Below are positions 16,934 through 26,142 of a DNA stretch of 64,000 nucleotides, one piece after another (positions within the stretch are counted from its first letter, which is position 1; each line of letters opens with the position of its first letter). Position numbers and translations under genes: made by a program. The notes under the pieces were generated by a model. That model had not been told where the DNA came from, did no database searches, and worked only from the letters and a program-made list of their open reading frames with translations. The DNA is from Terrabacter terrigena (GTDB lineage: Bacteria > Actinomycetota > Actinomycetes > Actinomycetales > Dermatophilaceae), in contig NZ_JBHTKH010000013.1 of the NCBI RefSeq assembly GCF_042676085.1, positions 30,632 to 94,631 on the forward strand, in the 5' to 3' direction.

Positions 16934-18463
16934 ATGGCGGCGAAGAAGACGACGGCTGCGGCGACCGCCGCCACGCGTTCCACCGCGACCAGCAGGCCGG
17001 GGGCCGCAACCAAGGCGACGACGAAGGCAAAAGCCTCGAAACGACCCGCTCCCGCGACGACGACCGCTGCCGCGACGAAGGCTGCTGCCGCAACCAGGAC
17101 CCCGACCAAGACGGCTGCGGCGCGAAAGGTCTCGGGCACGACGCCTGCCACCAGCAGGAGCGCCACGAAGAGCGCCACGAAGAGCGCCACGAAGAGCGCC
17201 ACGAAGAGCGCGGCACAGAACGGTGTCGCGAAGCGGATCCCGTCGAAGAACGCCGGGGGTGCTGCGTCCGCGAAGGGCGGAAGTGCCCGCACGGCAGTCG
17301 CGCGTACGGCGGCCAAGGCCGCAGGCGCGGTGAAGGGCGTCGTCGCACGTGCGGCCGGTCGCAAGGCCACGAGCGCCGGCGGGGCGTCGACAGCGTCCAC
17401 CAAGGCCGCTGTCAAGAAGTCGTCCTCCGCGAAGAAGACGACGACGCAGGCTCCCGCGCCCCAGACGGCGAAGGCCGCGGCGAGGACGGCGAAGGCCGCG
17501 ACCAAGACCCCAGCGAAGGCGACGCCGGCAAAGGAGTCCGCCGGCAAGGCAGCCGCGAAGACCACCGGCACGAAGCCGACTGCGGCCAAGTCGGCGGCCA
17601 CGAAGTCGGCGGCCACGAAGACGGCGGCCAAGAAGAGTGCCGCTCCCGCGACGAAGGTCGCGACGCCCAGGAAGGTGGCGCCGGCAGCCCGGTCAGCGGA
17701 CCGGCAGGCGGCGCCGACGAAGAAGACGACCGCGAAGCAGACGGCGGCGACGACGACCAAGGTGACCGCGAAGAAGGCCGCGGCGAAGAAGACGACGGCG
17801 AAGAAGGCGACACCCGCAGGGAAGGCCGCCAGCACGAGTGCGTCCGGCTCGGCCGCGCGCACGGCCTCCCGAACCGCGGCGGCCGGAAAGCCGTCTCCCA
17901 CGACATCCACCCGAGCGGGTGCGACGGGCACGAAGCCCGCCGCCAAGGCCCCCGCCACGCGTACGAAGAAGGCAGCAGCAGTGACGACGAGCTCAACCGC
18001 AGGTCCCCGTTCCAGCGCGACGAAGACCGCGACCAAGACGGCAAGCAAGCCCAGCGCCCGCGCCATCGCCGAGCGCCTCCGGGTCAAGGACGACGAGAGC
18101 CCCTGGAACGAGGACGAGATCCGCGAGGTGCGCGAAGTCCTCGTCGAGGAGATCGAGCAGCACCGGGTCGAGCTCAAGCTCGCCGAGGACGAGCTCGACG
18201 ACCTGCTGCGCGCATCCGGAGACGGTGCCGGTGACGACCAGGCCGACGCGGGTGCCAAGACGGCGGAGCGCGAGCACGAGATCTCCGTGGCCGCGAACGC
18301 ACGGGCGAGCCTGCACCAGGCCGAGCACGCACTCGAGCAGCTCGAGGCCGGCACCTACGGCATCTGCGAGAACTGCGGCAACCCGATCGGCAAGCTTCGA
18401 CTTCAGGCACGTCCTCGTGCGACCCTGTGCATGACATGCCAGCAGAAGCAGGATCGCCACTGA
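16934..18463 (+). CDS. DksA/TraR C4 zinc-finger protein with long histone-H1-like Lys/Ala/Thr-rich N-terminus
   Basis: The protein has 509 residues in two parts. Residues 1 to about 370 are low complexity, almost all Ala, Lys, Thr, Ser and Pro, with AAKK and ATKS motifs as in histone H1-like and AlgP-type DNA-binding tails. Residues from about 372 form a DksA/TraR-like domain: DDESPWNEDEI, two helices with an acidic tip that reads DQAD, and a CX2CX17CX2C zinc finger (CENC, CMTC). DksA-family proteins bind RNA polymerase through its secondary channel; the tail would be expected to bind DNA or RNA. ATG 16934 has GGAGG five bases upstream. It sits upstream of lspA, where a short DksA-like protein is usual in actinobacteria. 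The function of the fusion is not known to me. Confidence 0.8.
   Translation: MAAKKTTAAATAATRSTATSRPGAATKATTKAKASKRPAPATTTAAATKAAAATRTPTKTAAARKVSGTTPATSRSATKSATKSATKSATKSAAQNGVAKRIPSKNAGGAASAKGGSARTAVARTAAKAAGAVKGVVARAAGRKATSAGGASTASTKAAVKKSSSAKKTTTQAPAPQTAKAAARTAKAATKTPAKATPAKESAGKAAAKTTGTKPTAAKSAATKSAATKTAAKKSAAPATKVATPRKVAPAARSADRQAAPTKKTTAKQTAATTTKVTAKKAAAKKTTAKKATPAGKAASTSASGSAARTASRTAAAGKPSPTTSTRAGATGTKPAAKAPATRTKKAAAVTTSSTAGPRSSATKTATKTASKPSARAIAERLRVKDDESPWNEDEIREVREVLVEEIEQHRVELKLAEDELDDLLRASGDGAGDDQADAGAKTAEREHEISVAANARASLHQAEHALEQLEAGTYGICENCGNPIGKLRLQARPRATLCMTCQQKQDRH
17162..17209 (+). repeat. Four perfect 12-bp tandem units in the basic tail
   Basis: GCCACGAAGAGC occurs four times in a row, encoding Ala-Thr-Lys-Ser each time. 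It lies in the Lys/Ala/Thr-rich part of the DksA-like gene and is a site where tail length could change by slippage. Confidence 0.9.
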
Positions 18464-19137
18464 CGCCCGACCACGCCACTTCGACGCCCCCAGCGGGCGT
18501 CGACGGCGTGTCCACCACTACGACCGACGAGACCGTGAGCTCGACCCCTTCCGGCGAGAGCCGCCCGACGCCTGCCCGGCGCAAGCGACTCTTCGTCGTG
18601 CTCGGAGCCGTCGCTGTCCTCGCCTACCTCAGCGACCAGCTGACCAAGCTGGTCGCCCTCGACGTCCTCGCCGACGGCGAGCCCCGACCCTTCATCGGCG
18701 ACCTCATCCGCCTCAAGCTCATCGGCAACCCGGGGGCCGCGCTCTCGCTCGGCGCCAGCAACACGTGGGTGATGACGGGCATCGCGCTGGCGGTGCTCGT
18801 GGCCATCATCGTCGTCGCCCGGCAGCTCGGCTCGCGCGCCTGGGCGGTGGCCCTCGGCCTGCTGCTCGGGTCGGCGATCGGCAACCTCACCGACCGCTTC
18901 GTCCGGCCGCCGGGCGGTGGCCAAGGTCATGTCGTCGACTTCATCGACTACAACCGGTGGTTCATCGGCAACGTGGCCGACATCTGGATCGTGTCGGCGG
19001 CGGGGCTGATCGTGGTGCTCGCCATCCTCGGCATCGGGGTCGACGGTCGACGCGACCACGGCGGGTCCGTGGCCGACGACCCAGGGCCGCGCCGCCAGCA
19101 CGACGACAGCTCGAGCCGTAGGCGTGACGATGCCTGA
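18427..19137 (+). CDS. lspA: Lipoprotein signal peptidase LspA (signal peptidase II)
   Basis: LspA is the membrane aspartyl protease that cleaves lipoprotein signal peptides after diacylglyceryl modification. There are four membrane spans, and both catalytic Asp motifs are present: GNLTDRF and NVADIWI. The start is uncertain. The ATG at 18427 overlaps the previous gene by 37 bases and gives 236 residues; GTG 18508 would give 209 residues without overlap and loses only a Thr/Pro-rich, non-conserved stretch. The C-terminus is a charged extension of about 35 residues. The stop overlaps the next gene. Confidence 0.92.
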   Translation: MHDMPAEAGSPLTPDHATSTPPAGVDGVSTTTTDETVSSTPSGESRPTPARRKRLFVVLGAVAVLAYLSDQLTKLVALDVLADGEPRPFIGDLIRLKLIGNPGAALSLGASNTWVMTGIALAVLVAIIVVARQLGSRAWAVALGLLLGSAIGNLTDRFVRPPGGGQGHVVDFIDYNRWFIGNVADIWIVSAAGLIVVLAILGIGVDGRRDHGGSVADDPGPRRQHDDSSSRRRDDA

Positions 19138-20062
19138 CGTGCGCACGGTTCTCGTTCCCGACGGGCTCGAGGGTGAGCGCGTCGACGCCGGCGTCGCGCG
19201 CCTCTTCGGGGTCTCCCGCACCAAGGCTGCCGACCTCGCCGCCGACGGCCACGTCGTCGTCGACGGCAAGACCGTGGCCAAGTCCGAGCGGCTCGCGGCC
19301 GGTGCGATGCTCGAGGTGTCGCTGCCGGCGGCCGAGCAGAGCCCGAGCATCGCGGTCATCGCCCAGCCCGTGCCCGGCATGTCGATCGTCCACGACGACG
19401 ACGACATCGTCGTCGTCGACAAGCCGATCGGTGTCGCGGCGCACCCCAGCCTCAACTGGACCGGACCCGACGTCGTCGGGGGACTGGCCGCCGCGGGCTA
19501 CCGCATCTCGACCTCCGGCGCCCCGGAGCGTCAGGGCATCGTGAGCCGCCTCGACGTGGGCACGTCGGGCCTCATGGTCGTCGCGAAGAGCGAGTACGCC
19601 TACTCCCGCCTCAAGCAGATGTTCCGCAGCCGGCAGGTCGACAAGACGTACCACACGCTCGTGCAGGGCCTGCCCGACCCGCTCGTCGGTACCGTCGACG
19701 CGCCCATCGGCAGGCGCCCGGGGGCAGAGTTCAAGTTCGCGGTGATGAGCACCGGCAAGCCGTCGGTCACGCACTACGAGGTGCTCGAGGCGTTCCGGCA
19801 CGCGAGCCTGCTCGAGATCCACCTCGAGACCGGGCGCACCCACCAGATCCGCGTCCACATGGCTGCCCTCAAGCACCCGTGCTGCGGCGACCCGCTCTAC
19901 GGGGCCGACCCCCGGCTGGCGGCGCGGCTCGGTCTCGACCGCCAGTGGCTGCACGCCACCGGCCTCGGTTTCGAGCACCCGGGATCGGGGGAGTACGTCC
20001 ACTTCGAGAGCGCCTACCCCGAGGACCTCCAGCGCGCGCTCGACGTCGTCGCGTCCCTCTGA
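19124..20062 (+). CDS. RluD-type 23S rRNA/tRNA pseudouridine synthase (RluA family)
   Basis: The 312 residues comprise an N-terminal S4 RNA-binding domain (VDAGVARLFGVSRTKAADLAADGHVVVDG) and the RluA catalytic domain. The catalytic Asp is in SRLDVGTSGLMVV, where most family members have HRLDxxTSGL. ETGRTHQIRVHM is the other family signature. The start is GTG 19124 or ATG 19130, both inside the lspA end. Coupling to lspA is the usual arrangement in actinobacteria. RluD-type is inferred from the S4 domain and context; the modified position cannot be read from sequence alone. Confidence 0.9.
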   Translation: MTMPDVRTVLVPDGLEGERVDAGVARLFGVSRTKAADLAADGHVVVDGKTVAKSERLAAGAMLEVSLPAAEQSPSIAVIAQPVPGMSIVHDDDDIVVVDKPIGVAAHPSLNWTGPDVVGGLAAAGYRISTSGAPERQGIVSRLDVGTSGLMVVAKSEYAYSRLKQMFRSRQVDKTYHTLVQGLPDPLVGTVDAPIGRRPGAEFKFAVMSTGKPSVTHYEVLEAFRHASLLEIHLETGRTHQIRVHMAALKHPCCGDPLYGADPRLAARLGLDRQWLHATGLGFEHPGSGEYVHFESAYPEDLQRALDVVASL

Positions 20063-20091
20063 GGTTCGACCTCGACCTGAGGGTCAACCCT

Positions 20092-20127
20092 GAACCGCCC
20101 CACTGGCGTATGCCGGTGGGGCGGTTC
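20092..20127 (+). terminator. 12-bp hairpin terminator after the pseudouridine synthase
   Basis: GAACCGCCCCAC (20092-20103) pairs exactly with 20116-20127. The twelve-base interior TGGCGTATGCCG can itself pair (GGC with GCC) around GTAT. It ends the dksA-lspA-rlu unit. Confidence 0.75.
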
Positions 20128-20235
20128 GGCCGGGCCACCGAACGCGAGCCCGAGCGCCGGCATCAGCGCAGCAGCGGCGGCGTACGGGAGCGAGGGCGCT
20201 GCCTCGTCGGCGTGCCCTTCTCGGTGCGGGGGCCA

Positions 20236-20295
20236 CACCCGATCCGACACCCGATCCGACACCCGATCCGACACCGGATCCGACACCCGATCCGA
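20236..20295 (+). repeat. Five tandem 12-bp repeats upstream of dnaE
   Basis: CACCCGATCCGA occurs five times head to tail; the fourth copy has one change (CACCGGATCCGA). The array lies 29 bases before the dnaE -10 element in the gap 20063-20337, which otherwise contains only the terminator and no gene. Confidence 0.9.
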
Positions 20296-20323
20296 CACGC
20301 CGAGAGGCGTCGGTGGGCGGGCT

Positions 20324-20329
20324 TAGACT
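20324..20329 (+). promoter_or_regulatory. -10 element of a probably leaderless dnaE promoter
   Basis: TAGACT ends eight bases before the ATG at 20338. The same hexamer precedes ptrB, hisD and pheS in this window. Confidence 0.5.
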
Positions 20330-20337
20330 CGTCCACG

Positions 20338-23300
20338 ATGTCGACCGAAGCAGCCCCGCGCAACGACCAGAACTTCGTGCACCTCCACGTGCACACGGAG
20401 TACTCCATGCTCGACGGTGCGGCCCGCATCGGTGACCTCTTCTCCGAGGCCGCGCGCATGGGCATGCCGGCGCTGGCGACGACCGACCACGGTTACGTGT
20501 TCGGCGCCTACGAGTTCTGGAAGAAGGCGCAGGGCACCGGCGTCAAGCCGATCATCGGCGTCGAGGCCTACATCACGCCGGGCACGCACCGCACCGACCG
20601 CACCAAGGTCAGCTGGGGCGACGGCGGCCGCGACGACATCTCAGGCAGTGGCGCCTACACGCACATGACGATGCTCGCCCAGAACAACGAGGGCATGCAC
20701 AACCTGTTCCGCATGAGCTCGATCGCGAGCCTCGACCAGGTCTACACGAAGTGGCCGCGCATCGACCGCGAGCTGCTCTCGACCTACGGCAAGGGCCTGA
20801 TCGTCACGACCGGCTGCCCGTCGAGCGAGATCCAGACCAAGCTCCGGTTCGGCATGTACGACGAGGCCCGTGAGGTCGCCGGCGAGCTGCGCGACATCTT
20901 CGGCAACGAGAACGTCTACGTCGAGCTCATGGACCACGGCCTCGAGATCGAGCGGCGCACTCAGAAGGACCTCATTCGTCTGGCGCGCGACCTCAAGCTG
21001 CCCCTCGTGGCCACGAACGACCTGCACTACACCCGCGCCGAGGACGCCAAGGCGCACGCCGCGCTGCTCTGCGTCCAGTCGGGCTCGACCCTGATGGACC
21101 CCAACCGGTTCAAGTTCGACGCCGACGACTTCTACCTCAAGTCCGCCCAGGAGATGCGCCACCTGTGGCGCGAGCTGCCCGAGGCGTGCGACAACACCCT
21201 GCTCATCGCCGAGCGCTGCGAGGTCTCGTTCACCGAGGGCGAGGGCCGCTACATGCCGCGCTTCCCCGTGCCCGAGGGCGAGGACGAGACGTCGTGGTTC
21301 ATCAAGGAGGTCGAGACCGGCCTCCAGCGCCGCTTCCCCGAAGGGGTGCCCGACTACGCCCGCAAGCAGGCGGCCTTCGAGGAGGACGTCATCGTCTCCA
21401 AGGGCTACCCCGGCTACTTCCTCGTCGTCGCAGACTTCATCAACTGGGCCAAGCGCAACGGCATCCGCGTCGGCCCCGGTCGTGGCTCCGGTGCCGGCTC
21501 GATGTGCGCCTACGCGATGGGCATCACCGACCTCGACCCCGTGCCGCACGGCCTCATCTTCGAGCGGTTCCTCAACCCCGAGCGCATGTCGATGCCCGAC
21601 TTCGACGTCGACTTCGACGAGCGCCGGCGCGGTGAGGTCATCCGCTACGTCACCGAGAAGTACGGCTCCGAGCGTGTCGCGCAGATCGTCACCTACGGCA
21701 CCATCAAGGCCAAGCAGGCGGTCAAGGACGCCAGCCGCGTCATGGGCCACCCGTTCGCAGTAGGCGAGCAGCTGACCAAGGCGATGCCGCCCGACGTCAT
21801 GGGCAAGGGCGTGCCGCTCTCCGAGATCTACAACCCCGAGCACAAGCGCTACAACGAAGGCGTCGACTTCCGTGCGCTCGTGCAGACCGAGACGCACTTC
21901 CAAGAGGTCGTCGACACCGCCAAGGGCCTCGAGGGCCTGAAGCGCCAGTGGGGCGTGCACGCGGCCGGCGTCATCATGTCGAGCGAGCCGCTCGTCGACG
22001 TCATCCCGATCATGAAGCGGCTGCAGGACGGCCAGGTCATCACGCAGTTCGACTACCCGAGCTGCGAGTCGCTCGGCCTGGTCAAGATGGACTTCCTCGG
22101 CCTGCGCAACCTGACGATCCTCGACGACGCCATCGAGAACATCAAGGTCAACCGCGACGAGGACATCGACCTCGACGCGCTGTCGAAGGACATGAGCGAC
22201 AAGGCGACCTACGACCTGCTCGGCCGAGGCGACACCCTCGGCGTCTTCCAGCTCGACGGCGGCGGCATGCGCGCGCTCCTGCGCCTGATGCAGCCCGACA
22301 ACTTCGAGGACATCTCGGCCGCCCTGGCGCTCTACCGGCCGGGCCCGATGGGCGTCAACGCCCACACGAACTTCGCGCTGCGCAAGAACGGCAAGCAGGA
22401 GCTCATCCCGCTCGACCCGCAGCTGAAGGGCAAGCTCCAGCAGGAGATGATCGAGGCCCTCGACCCGATCCTCGGCATGACGTACGGCCTGGTCATCTAC
22501 CAGGAGCAGGTCATGGAGATCGCCCAGAAGCTGGCCGGCTACACGCTCGGCAACGCCGACCTGCTGCGCCGGGCCATGGGCAAGAAGAAGAAGGAGGTGC
22601 TCGACGCCGAGTACGTCCCCTTCTCCGAGGGCATGAAGTCCAAGGGCTTCAACGAGGCGTCCATCGCGGCGCTCTGGGGCGTGCTCGTCCCGTTCTCCGA
22701 CTACGCCTTCAACAAGGCGCACACGGCGGCGTACGGCCTCGTGTCCTACTGGACCGGCTACCTCAAGGCCAACTACCCCGCCGAGTACATGGCGGCGCTG
22801 CTGACCAGCGTGCGCGACGACAAGGACAAGTCGGCGCTCTACCTCAACGAGTGCCGCCGCATGGGCATCAAGGTGCTGCCGCCCGACGTCAACGAGTCGG
22901 TCGCGAACTTCGCCGCCGTCGGCACCGACATCCGCTTCGGCCTCGCCGCCATCCGCAACGTGGGTCTCCCGGTCGTCCAGGCCATCGTCAAGGCACGCGA
23001 GGAGAAGGGTGCCTTCGCCTCCTTCAAGGACTTCCTCTCCAAGGTGCCTGCGGTCGTCTGCAACAAGCGCACCATCGAGTCGCTCATCAAGGGCGGCGCG
23101 TTCGACTCGCTCGGCGAGAGCCGCCGCGGCATGGTCGACGTCCACGAGCGCTACATCGACGCGCTCGTCGAGGTGAAGAAGCAGGAGGCCATCGGCCAGG
23201 ACAGCCTCTTCGGCAGCCTGGGCGACGACGACAGTGCCGGCCAGCAGGGCCCGGGCGCCTTCGACGGGCTGCCCCCGGTGCCGACCATGGAATGGGACAA

Positions 23301-23928
23301 GGCGACGCTGCTCTCGTTCGAGCGCGAGATGCTCGGTCTCTACGTCAGTGACCACCCGCTCTTCGGAATCGAGCACATCCTCGCCACGCACGCCGACACC
23401 TCGATCGCCTCGCTCATGGGCGACGACCCGAAGGCCGACGGCACGCCGGTCACGGTCGCGGGCCTCATCACGAGCCTTCAGCTCAAGCGCACCAAGAAGG
23501 GTGACCTCTGGGCCATCGCCACGGTCGAGGACCTCGACGGTGCGATCGAGTGCCTCTTCTTCCCGTCGGCCTACATGACCTACTCGACCATGCTCGCCCA
23601 GGACACCGTGTGCGCGGTGAAGGGCCGCATCAGCGCCCGCGACGACTCGATCTCGATCTTCGCCCAGGAGCTGACGATTCCCGACATCAAGGAGGGCCCG
23701 CGCGGTCCGGTCGTGCTGACGCTCCCGCTCGGTCGCGCCACGCCGGCGGTGGCCGAGAGCCTCAAGCGGGTGCTCGGTGAGCACCCCGGAGCCACCGAGG
23801 TGCAGGTCAAGCTCACCCAGCCGGGCCGGTCGGTGCTCATGTCCCTCGACGACTCCCTGCGCGTCAACGCGACGTCGGCGCTCTTCGGCGACCTCAAGGC
23901 CCTCCTCGGTCCGGCGTGCCTGAGCTGA
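20338..23928 (+). CDS. dnaE: DNA polymerase III alpha subunit DnaE
   Basis: This is the replicative polymerase, 1196 residues, full length. The PHP domain comes first (FVHLHVHTEYSMLDGAARIGDL, ATTDHG). The polymerase active site contains PDFDVDFDERRR with catalytic D423 and D425, and the fingers region includes the DYAFNKAHTAAYG motif. The C-terminal part has a helix-hairpin-helix segment, an OB fold (VTVAGLITSLQLKRTKKGDLWA) and the tau-binding region. The start is ATG 20338, directly after a TAGACT -10; the frame continues upstream through the repeat array without family similarity. It is DnaE1-type by the presence of the full C-terminal domains. Confidence 0.97.
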   Translation: MSTEAAPRNDQNFVHLHVHTEYSMLDGAARIGDLFSEAARMGMPALATTDHGYVFGAYEFWKKAQGTGVKPIIGVEAYITPGTHRTDRTKVSWGDGGRDDISGSGAYTHMTMLAQNNEGMHNLFRMSSIASLDQVYTKWPRIDRELLSTYGKGLIVTTGCPSSEIQTKLRFGMYDEAREVAGELRDIFGNENVYVELMDHGLEIERRTQKDLIRLARDLKLPLVATNDLHYTRAEDAKAHAALLCVQSGSTLMDPNRFKFDADDFYLKSAQEMRHLWRELPEACDNTLLIAERCEVSFTEGEGRYMPRFPVPEGEDETSWFIKEVETGLQRRFPEGVPDYARKQAAFEEDVIVSKGYPGYFLVVADFINWAKRNGIRVGPGRGSGAGSMCAYAMGITDLDPVPHGLIFERFLNPERMSMPDFDVDFDERRRGEVIRYVTEKYGSERVAQIVTYGTIKAKQAVKDASRVMGHPFAVGEQLTKAMPPDVMGKGVPLSEIYNPEHKRYNEGVDFRALVQTETHFQEVVDTAKGLEGLKRQWGVHAAGVIMSSEPLVDVIPIMKRLQDGQVITQFDYPSCESLGLVKMDFLGLRNLTILDDAIENIKVNRDEDIDLDALSKDMSDKATYDLLGRGDTLGVFQLDGGGMRALLRLMQPDNFEDISAALALYRPGPMGVNAHTNFALRKNGKQELIPLDPQLKGKLQQEMIEALDPILGMTYGLVIYQEQVMEIAQKLAGYTLGNADLLRRAMGKKKKEVLDAEYVPFSEGMKSKGFNEASIAALWGVLVPFSDYAFNKAHTAAYGLVSYWTGYLKANYPAEYMAALLTSVRDDKDKSALYLNECRRMGIKVLPPDVNESVANFAAVGTDIRFGLAAIRNVGLPVVQAIVKAREEKGAFASFKDFLSKVPAVVCNKRTIESLIKGGAFDSLGESRRGMVDVHERYIDALVEVKKQEAIGQDSLFGSLGDDDSAGQQGPGAFDGLPPVPTMEWDKATLLSFEREMLGLYVSDHPLFGIEHILATHADTSIASLMGDDPKADGTPVTVAGLITSLQLKRTKKGDLWAIATVEDLDGAIECLFFPSAYMTYSTMLAQDTVCAVKGRISARDDSISIFAQELTIPDIKEGPRGPVVLTLPLGRATPAVAESLKRVLGEHPGATEVQVKLTQPGRSVLMSLDDSLRVNATSALFGDLKALLGPACLS

Positions 23929-23929
23929 G

Positions 23930-25084
23930 GTGAGCGCGATGGCGGCGGCCGACCGCAAGCGCCTGCGCCGGGCGCGGATGGCCGCCCTCGGACTCGCCCC
24001 GGCACTCGGCAGCGCCTCGACCCCGGTGCCGGCACTCGACGTCGCCCGGTGCCTCGGCGCCCTGCAGGCCCAGGACTACGGCAGCGGTGTCTGGTCGCTC
24101 GGCGTGCGTTCGGGCCTCACGCTGGCCGAGGTCGAGCGGGCGGTCGCGCGTCGCGAGGTCGTGCGCACCTGGCCGATGCGCGGCACGATCCACTGGGTGC
24201 CGGCCGAGGATGCCCGGTGGATGTGCCAGCTGCTCGCGGCGCCCCGCAGCACGGCGCTCGCGACCCGCTACGCGCAGCTCGGCCTCGGCGAGACCGACAT
24301 CGAGCTCGCCGGGCGCCTCTTCGAGGAGCACCTGACCGAGCCGATGAGTCGGCCCGACGTCGTCGCGCTGCTCGTCGACGCCGGCATCGACCCGACCGAC
24401 CAGCGGGCCTACCACCTCGTCGGCCACCACTGCATGACGGGGGTCCTCTGCCAAGGCCCCGTCATCGGCAGGCAACCGAGTTTCGTCCTCATCGACAGCT
24501 GGGTTCCCCACTCGCGCAAGCTCTCTCGCGACGAAGGCCTCGCAACCGTGGCAGAGCGATACCTCCGGGGCCATGGCCCGGTCACCGAGAAGGACTTCGC
24601 GGGGTGGCTGAACAAGCCACTCGGCCTGGCCCGTGAGGCGCTGTCGCTCGTCGAGCAGTACGTCGTCCGCGAGGAGGTCGACGGCCAGGTGTGGCTGTCG
24701 CACGTCGACCTTGCCGACCGGGCTGGCGAGGCGAGTGCTGACGCGCCAGAAGGCTTGGGGCACAGCGGTGTCCACCTGCTGCCCCAGTGGGATGAGTTCC
24801 TCCTCGGCTACAAGTCCCGCGACGTCACGTTGCCGCCCGAGCACTTCCACCGCGTGGTCCCTGGCCGCAACATGGTGTTCAAGCCGACCCTCGTCATCGA
24901 CGGTGAGGTCGCGGGCACGTGGCGGCGCCGGCAGCGCTCCCGTCAGACGGTCCTCGAGGTGGCGCCCTTCGTCCCGCTCGGCACCGGCAGGTGGCGCGAC
25001 GTCGAACGGGCCGCGACGGCATACGGCCGGTTCGTCGACGCCGACGTCGAGGTCGTGCGCACCGACCCCGACGAGGTGCGCTGA
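23930..25084 (+). CDS. Winged-helix DNA-binding domain protein (HTH_42/AlkZ-YcaQ-like)
   Basis: The protein has 384 residues and belongs to the HTH_42 (DUF1006) family, to which the DNA glycosylases AlkZ/AlkD2-like YcaQ and AlkX also belong. Visible family features are LQAQDYGSGVWSLGVR near the N-terminus, the RTWPMRGTIHWVPAEDARWM segment and the later DEFLLGYKSRD block. GTG 23930 begins one base after the dnaE stop; ATG 23939 is an alternative. It may be a DNA repair protein, but the catalytic QxQ or QxD motif of AlkZ should be checked before assigning glycosylase activity (LQAQD here is a plausible match). Confidence 0.8.
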   Translation: MSAMAAADRKRLRRARMAALGLAPALGSASTPVPALDVARCLGALQAQDYGSGVWSLGVRSGLTLAEVERAVARREVVRTWPMRGTIHWVPAEDARWMCQLLAAPRSTALATRYAQLGLGETDIELAGRLFEEHLTEPMSRPDVVALLVDAGIDPTDQRAYHLVGHHCMTGVLCQGPVIGRQPSFVLIDSWVPHSRKLSRDEGLATVAERYLRGHGPVTEKDFAGWLNKPLGLAREALSLVEQYVVREEVDGQVWLSHVDLADRAGEASADAPEGLGHSGVHLLPQWDEFLLGYKSRDVTLPPEHFHRVVPGRNMVFKPTLVIDGEVAGTWRRRQRSRQTVLEVAPFVPLGTGRWRDVERAATAYGRFVDADVEVVRTDPDEVR

Positions 25085-26056
25085 GTGGCGCGCGGCGCGA
25101 TCCCGCCGTCCCCGCTGCCGCCCCGGCACGGTGTCGACGCGCAACGCTTCCGTATGCCGCAGGGTGGCCCGTGGACGACCCTGCGCGACCACCTGGTCGA
25201 GCGACTGGCGCCCGGCCTGGCGCCCGACGAGGTCGGCCGCATGCTCGCGTCCGGTGAGTTCGTCGATGCCACCGGGGCGCCCGTCCCGCCCGACGCCGCG
25301 TTCGTGCCGCAGTCGGTCGTGTGGGCCCACCGTGACCTGCCCGTCGAGGGGGTGCACCCCGAGGAGCTCGACGTGCTGCACCGCGACGAGCGGATCGTCG
25401 TCGTCGACAAGCCGCACGACATGGCGACGATGCCACGAGGCCGGCACGTCGTGCAGAGCGCCCTCGCGCGCACGCGCGTCGTGACCGGTCTCGACCGCCT
25501 GGCGCCTGCCCACCGGCTCGACCGGCCGACGGCGGGCGTGCTGATGTTCACCACCGAGCAGCGGTGGCGCGGCCCCTACCAGCGGGTCTTCGCCGAGGGG
25601 CTGGCGCACAAGGAGTACCTCGCGGTGGCGCCGCTGCGTGGCGACCTCCGGCTGCCCGTCGTCCGGCGCACGCACCTCGTCAAACGGCACGGCACTCACC
25701 AGGCCCACGAGGTGCCTGACGCCGAGCCCAACGCCGAGACCCTCGTCGAGCTGCTCGACACGGCTCGACGCCCGGGCGATGGCCCGGGTCCCGGGGAGCA
25801 GGTCGGGCTCTACCGCCTGACTCCGCGCACCGGCCGCACCCACCAGCTGCGGTGCCAGCTCGACGCGCTCGGCATCCCCATCGTCGACGACCCGCTCTAC
25901 CCCGTCGAGGTCGACGTGCGCCCCGACGACTTCTCCCGCCCGCTGCAGCTTCTCGCGGCCGTGCTGGCCTTCGACGACCCCGTCGACGGCCGGCCGCGGC
26001 GGTTCGTCACACGGCGCCGGCTGGCGGCGTGGCCGGGCCCCTGGCCAGCCCCCTGA
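25085..26056 (+). CDS. RluA-family pseudouridine synthase (no S4 domain)
   Basis: The protein has 323 residues. The catalytic block is HRLDRPTAGVLMF, with Asp as nucleophile. The KPHDMATMPRGRHV and TGRTHQLRCQLDALGIPIVDDPLYP segments are typical of the RluA/TruC branch. There is no S4 domain; instead the N-terminal 80 residues form a family-specific extension. The GTG at 25085 follows the preceding stop with no gap, so it is probably translated from the same mRNA as the winged-helix gene. The RNA target is not predictable from this sequence. Confidence 0.87.
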   Translation: MARGAIPPSPLPPRHGVDAQRFRMPQGGPWTTLRDHLVERLAPGLAPDEVGRMLASGEFVDATGAPVPPDAAFVPQSVVWAHRDLPVEGVHPEELDVLHRDERIVVVDKPHDMATMPRGRHVVQSALARTRVVTGLDRLAPAHRLDRPTAGVLMFTTEQRWRGPYQRVFAEGLAHKEYLAVAPLRGDLRLPVVRRTHLVKRHGTHQAHEVPDAEPNAETLVELLDTARRPGDGPGPGEQVGLYRLTPRTGRTHQLRCQLDALGIPIVDDPLYPVEVDVRPDDFSRPLQLLAAVLAFDDPVDGRPRRFVTRRRLAAWPGPWPAP

Positions 26057-26142
26057 CCGGACCGCGGATGCCGGAAAGCGGGCGTCACCGGCCGTTCAGG
26101 AAGCCGTCGGCATCTCGACGCGCGAGACGACGAGACCCCGTC

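Noticed and set aside
20236..20295. Tandem repeats as a CRISPR array
   Set aside because: Units are 12 bp with no spacers and no cas genes nearby.
20641..23958. A 1105-codon open frame on the minus strand opposite dnaE
   Set aside because: It is the mirror of a high-GC gene; composition is Arg/Gly/Val-rich without domains, and dnaE on the plus strand is certain.
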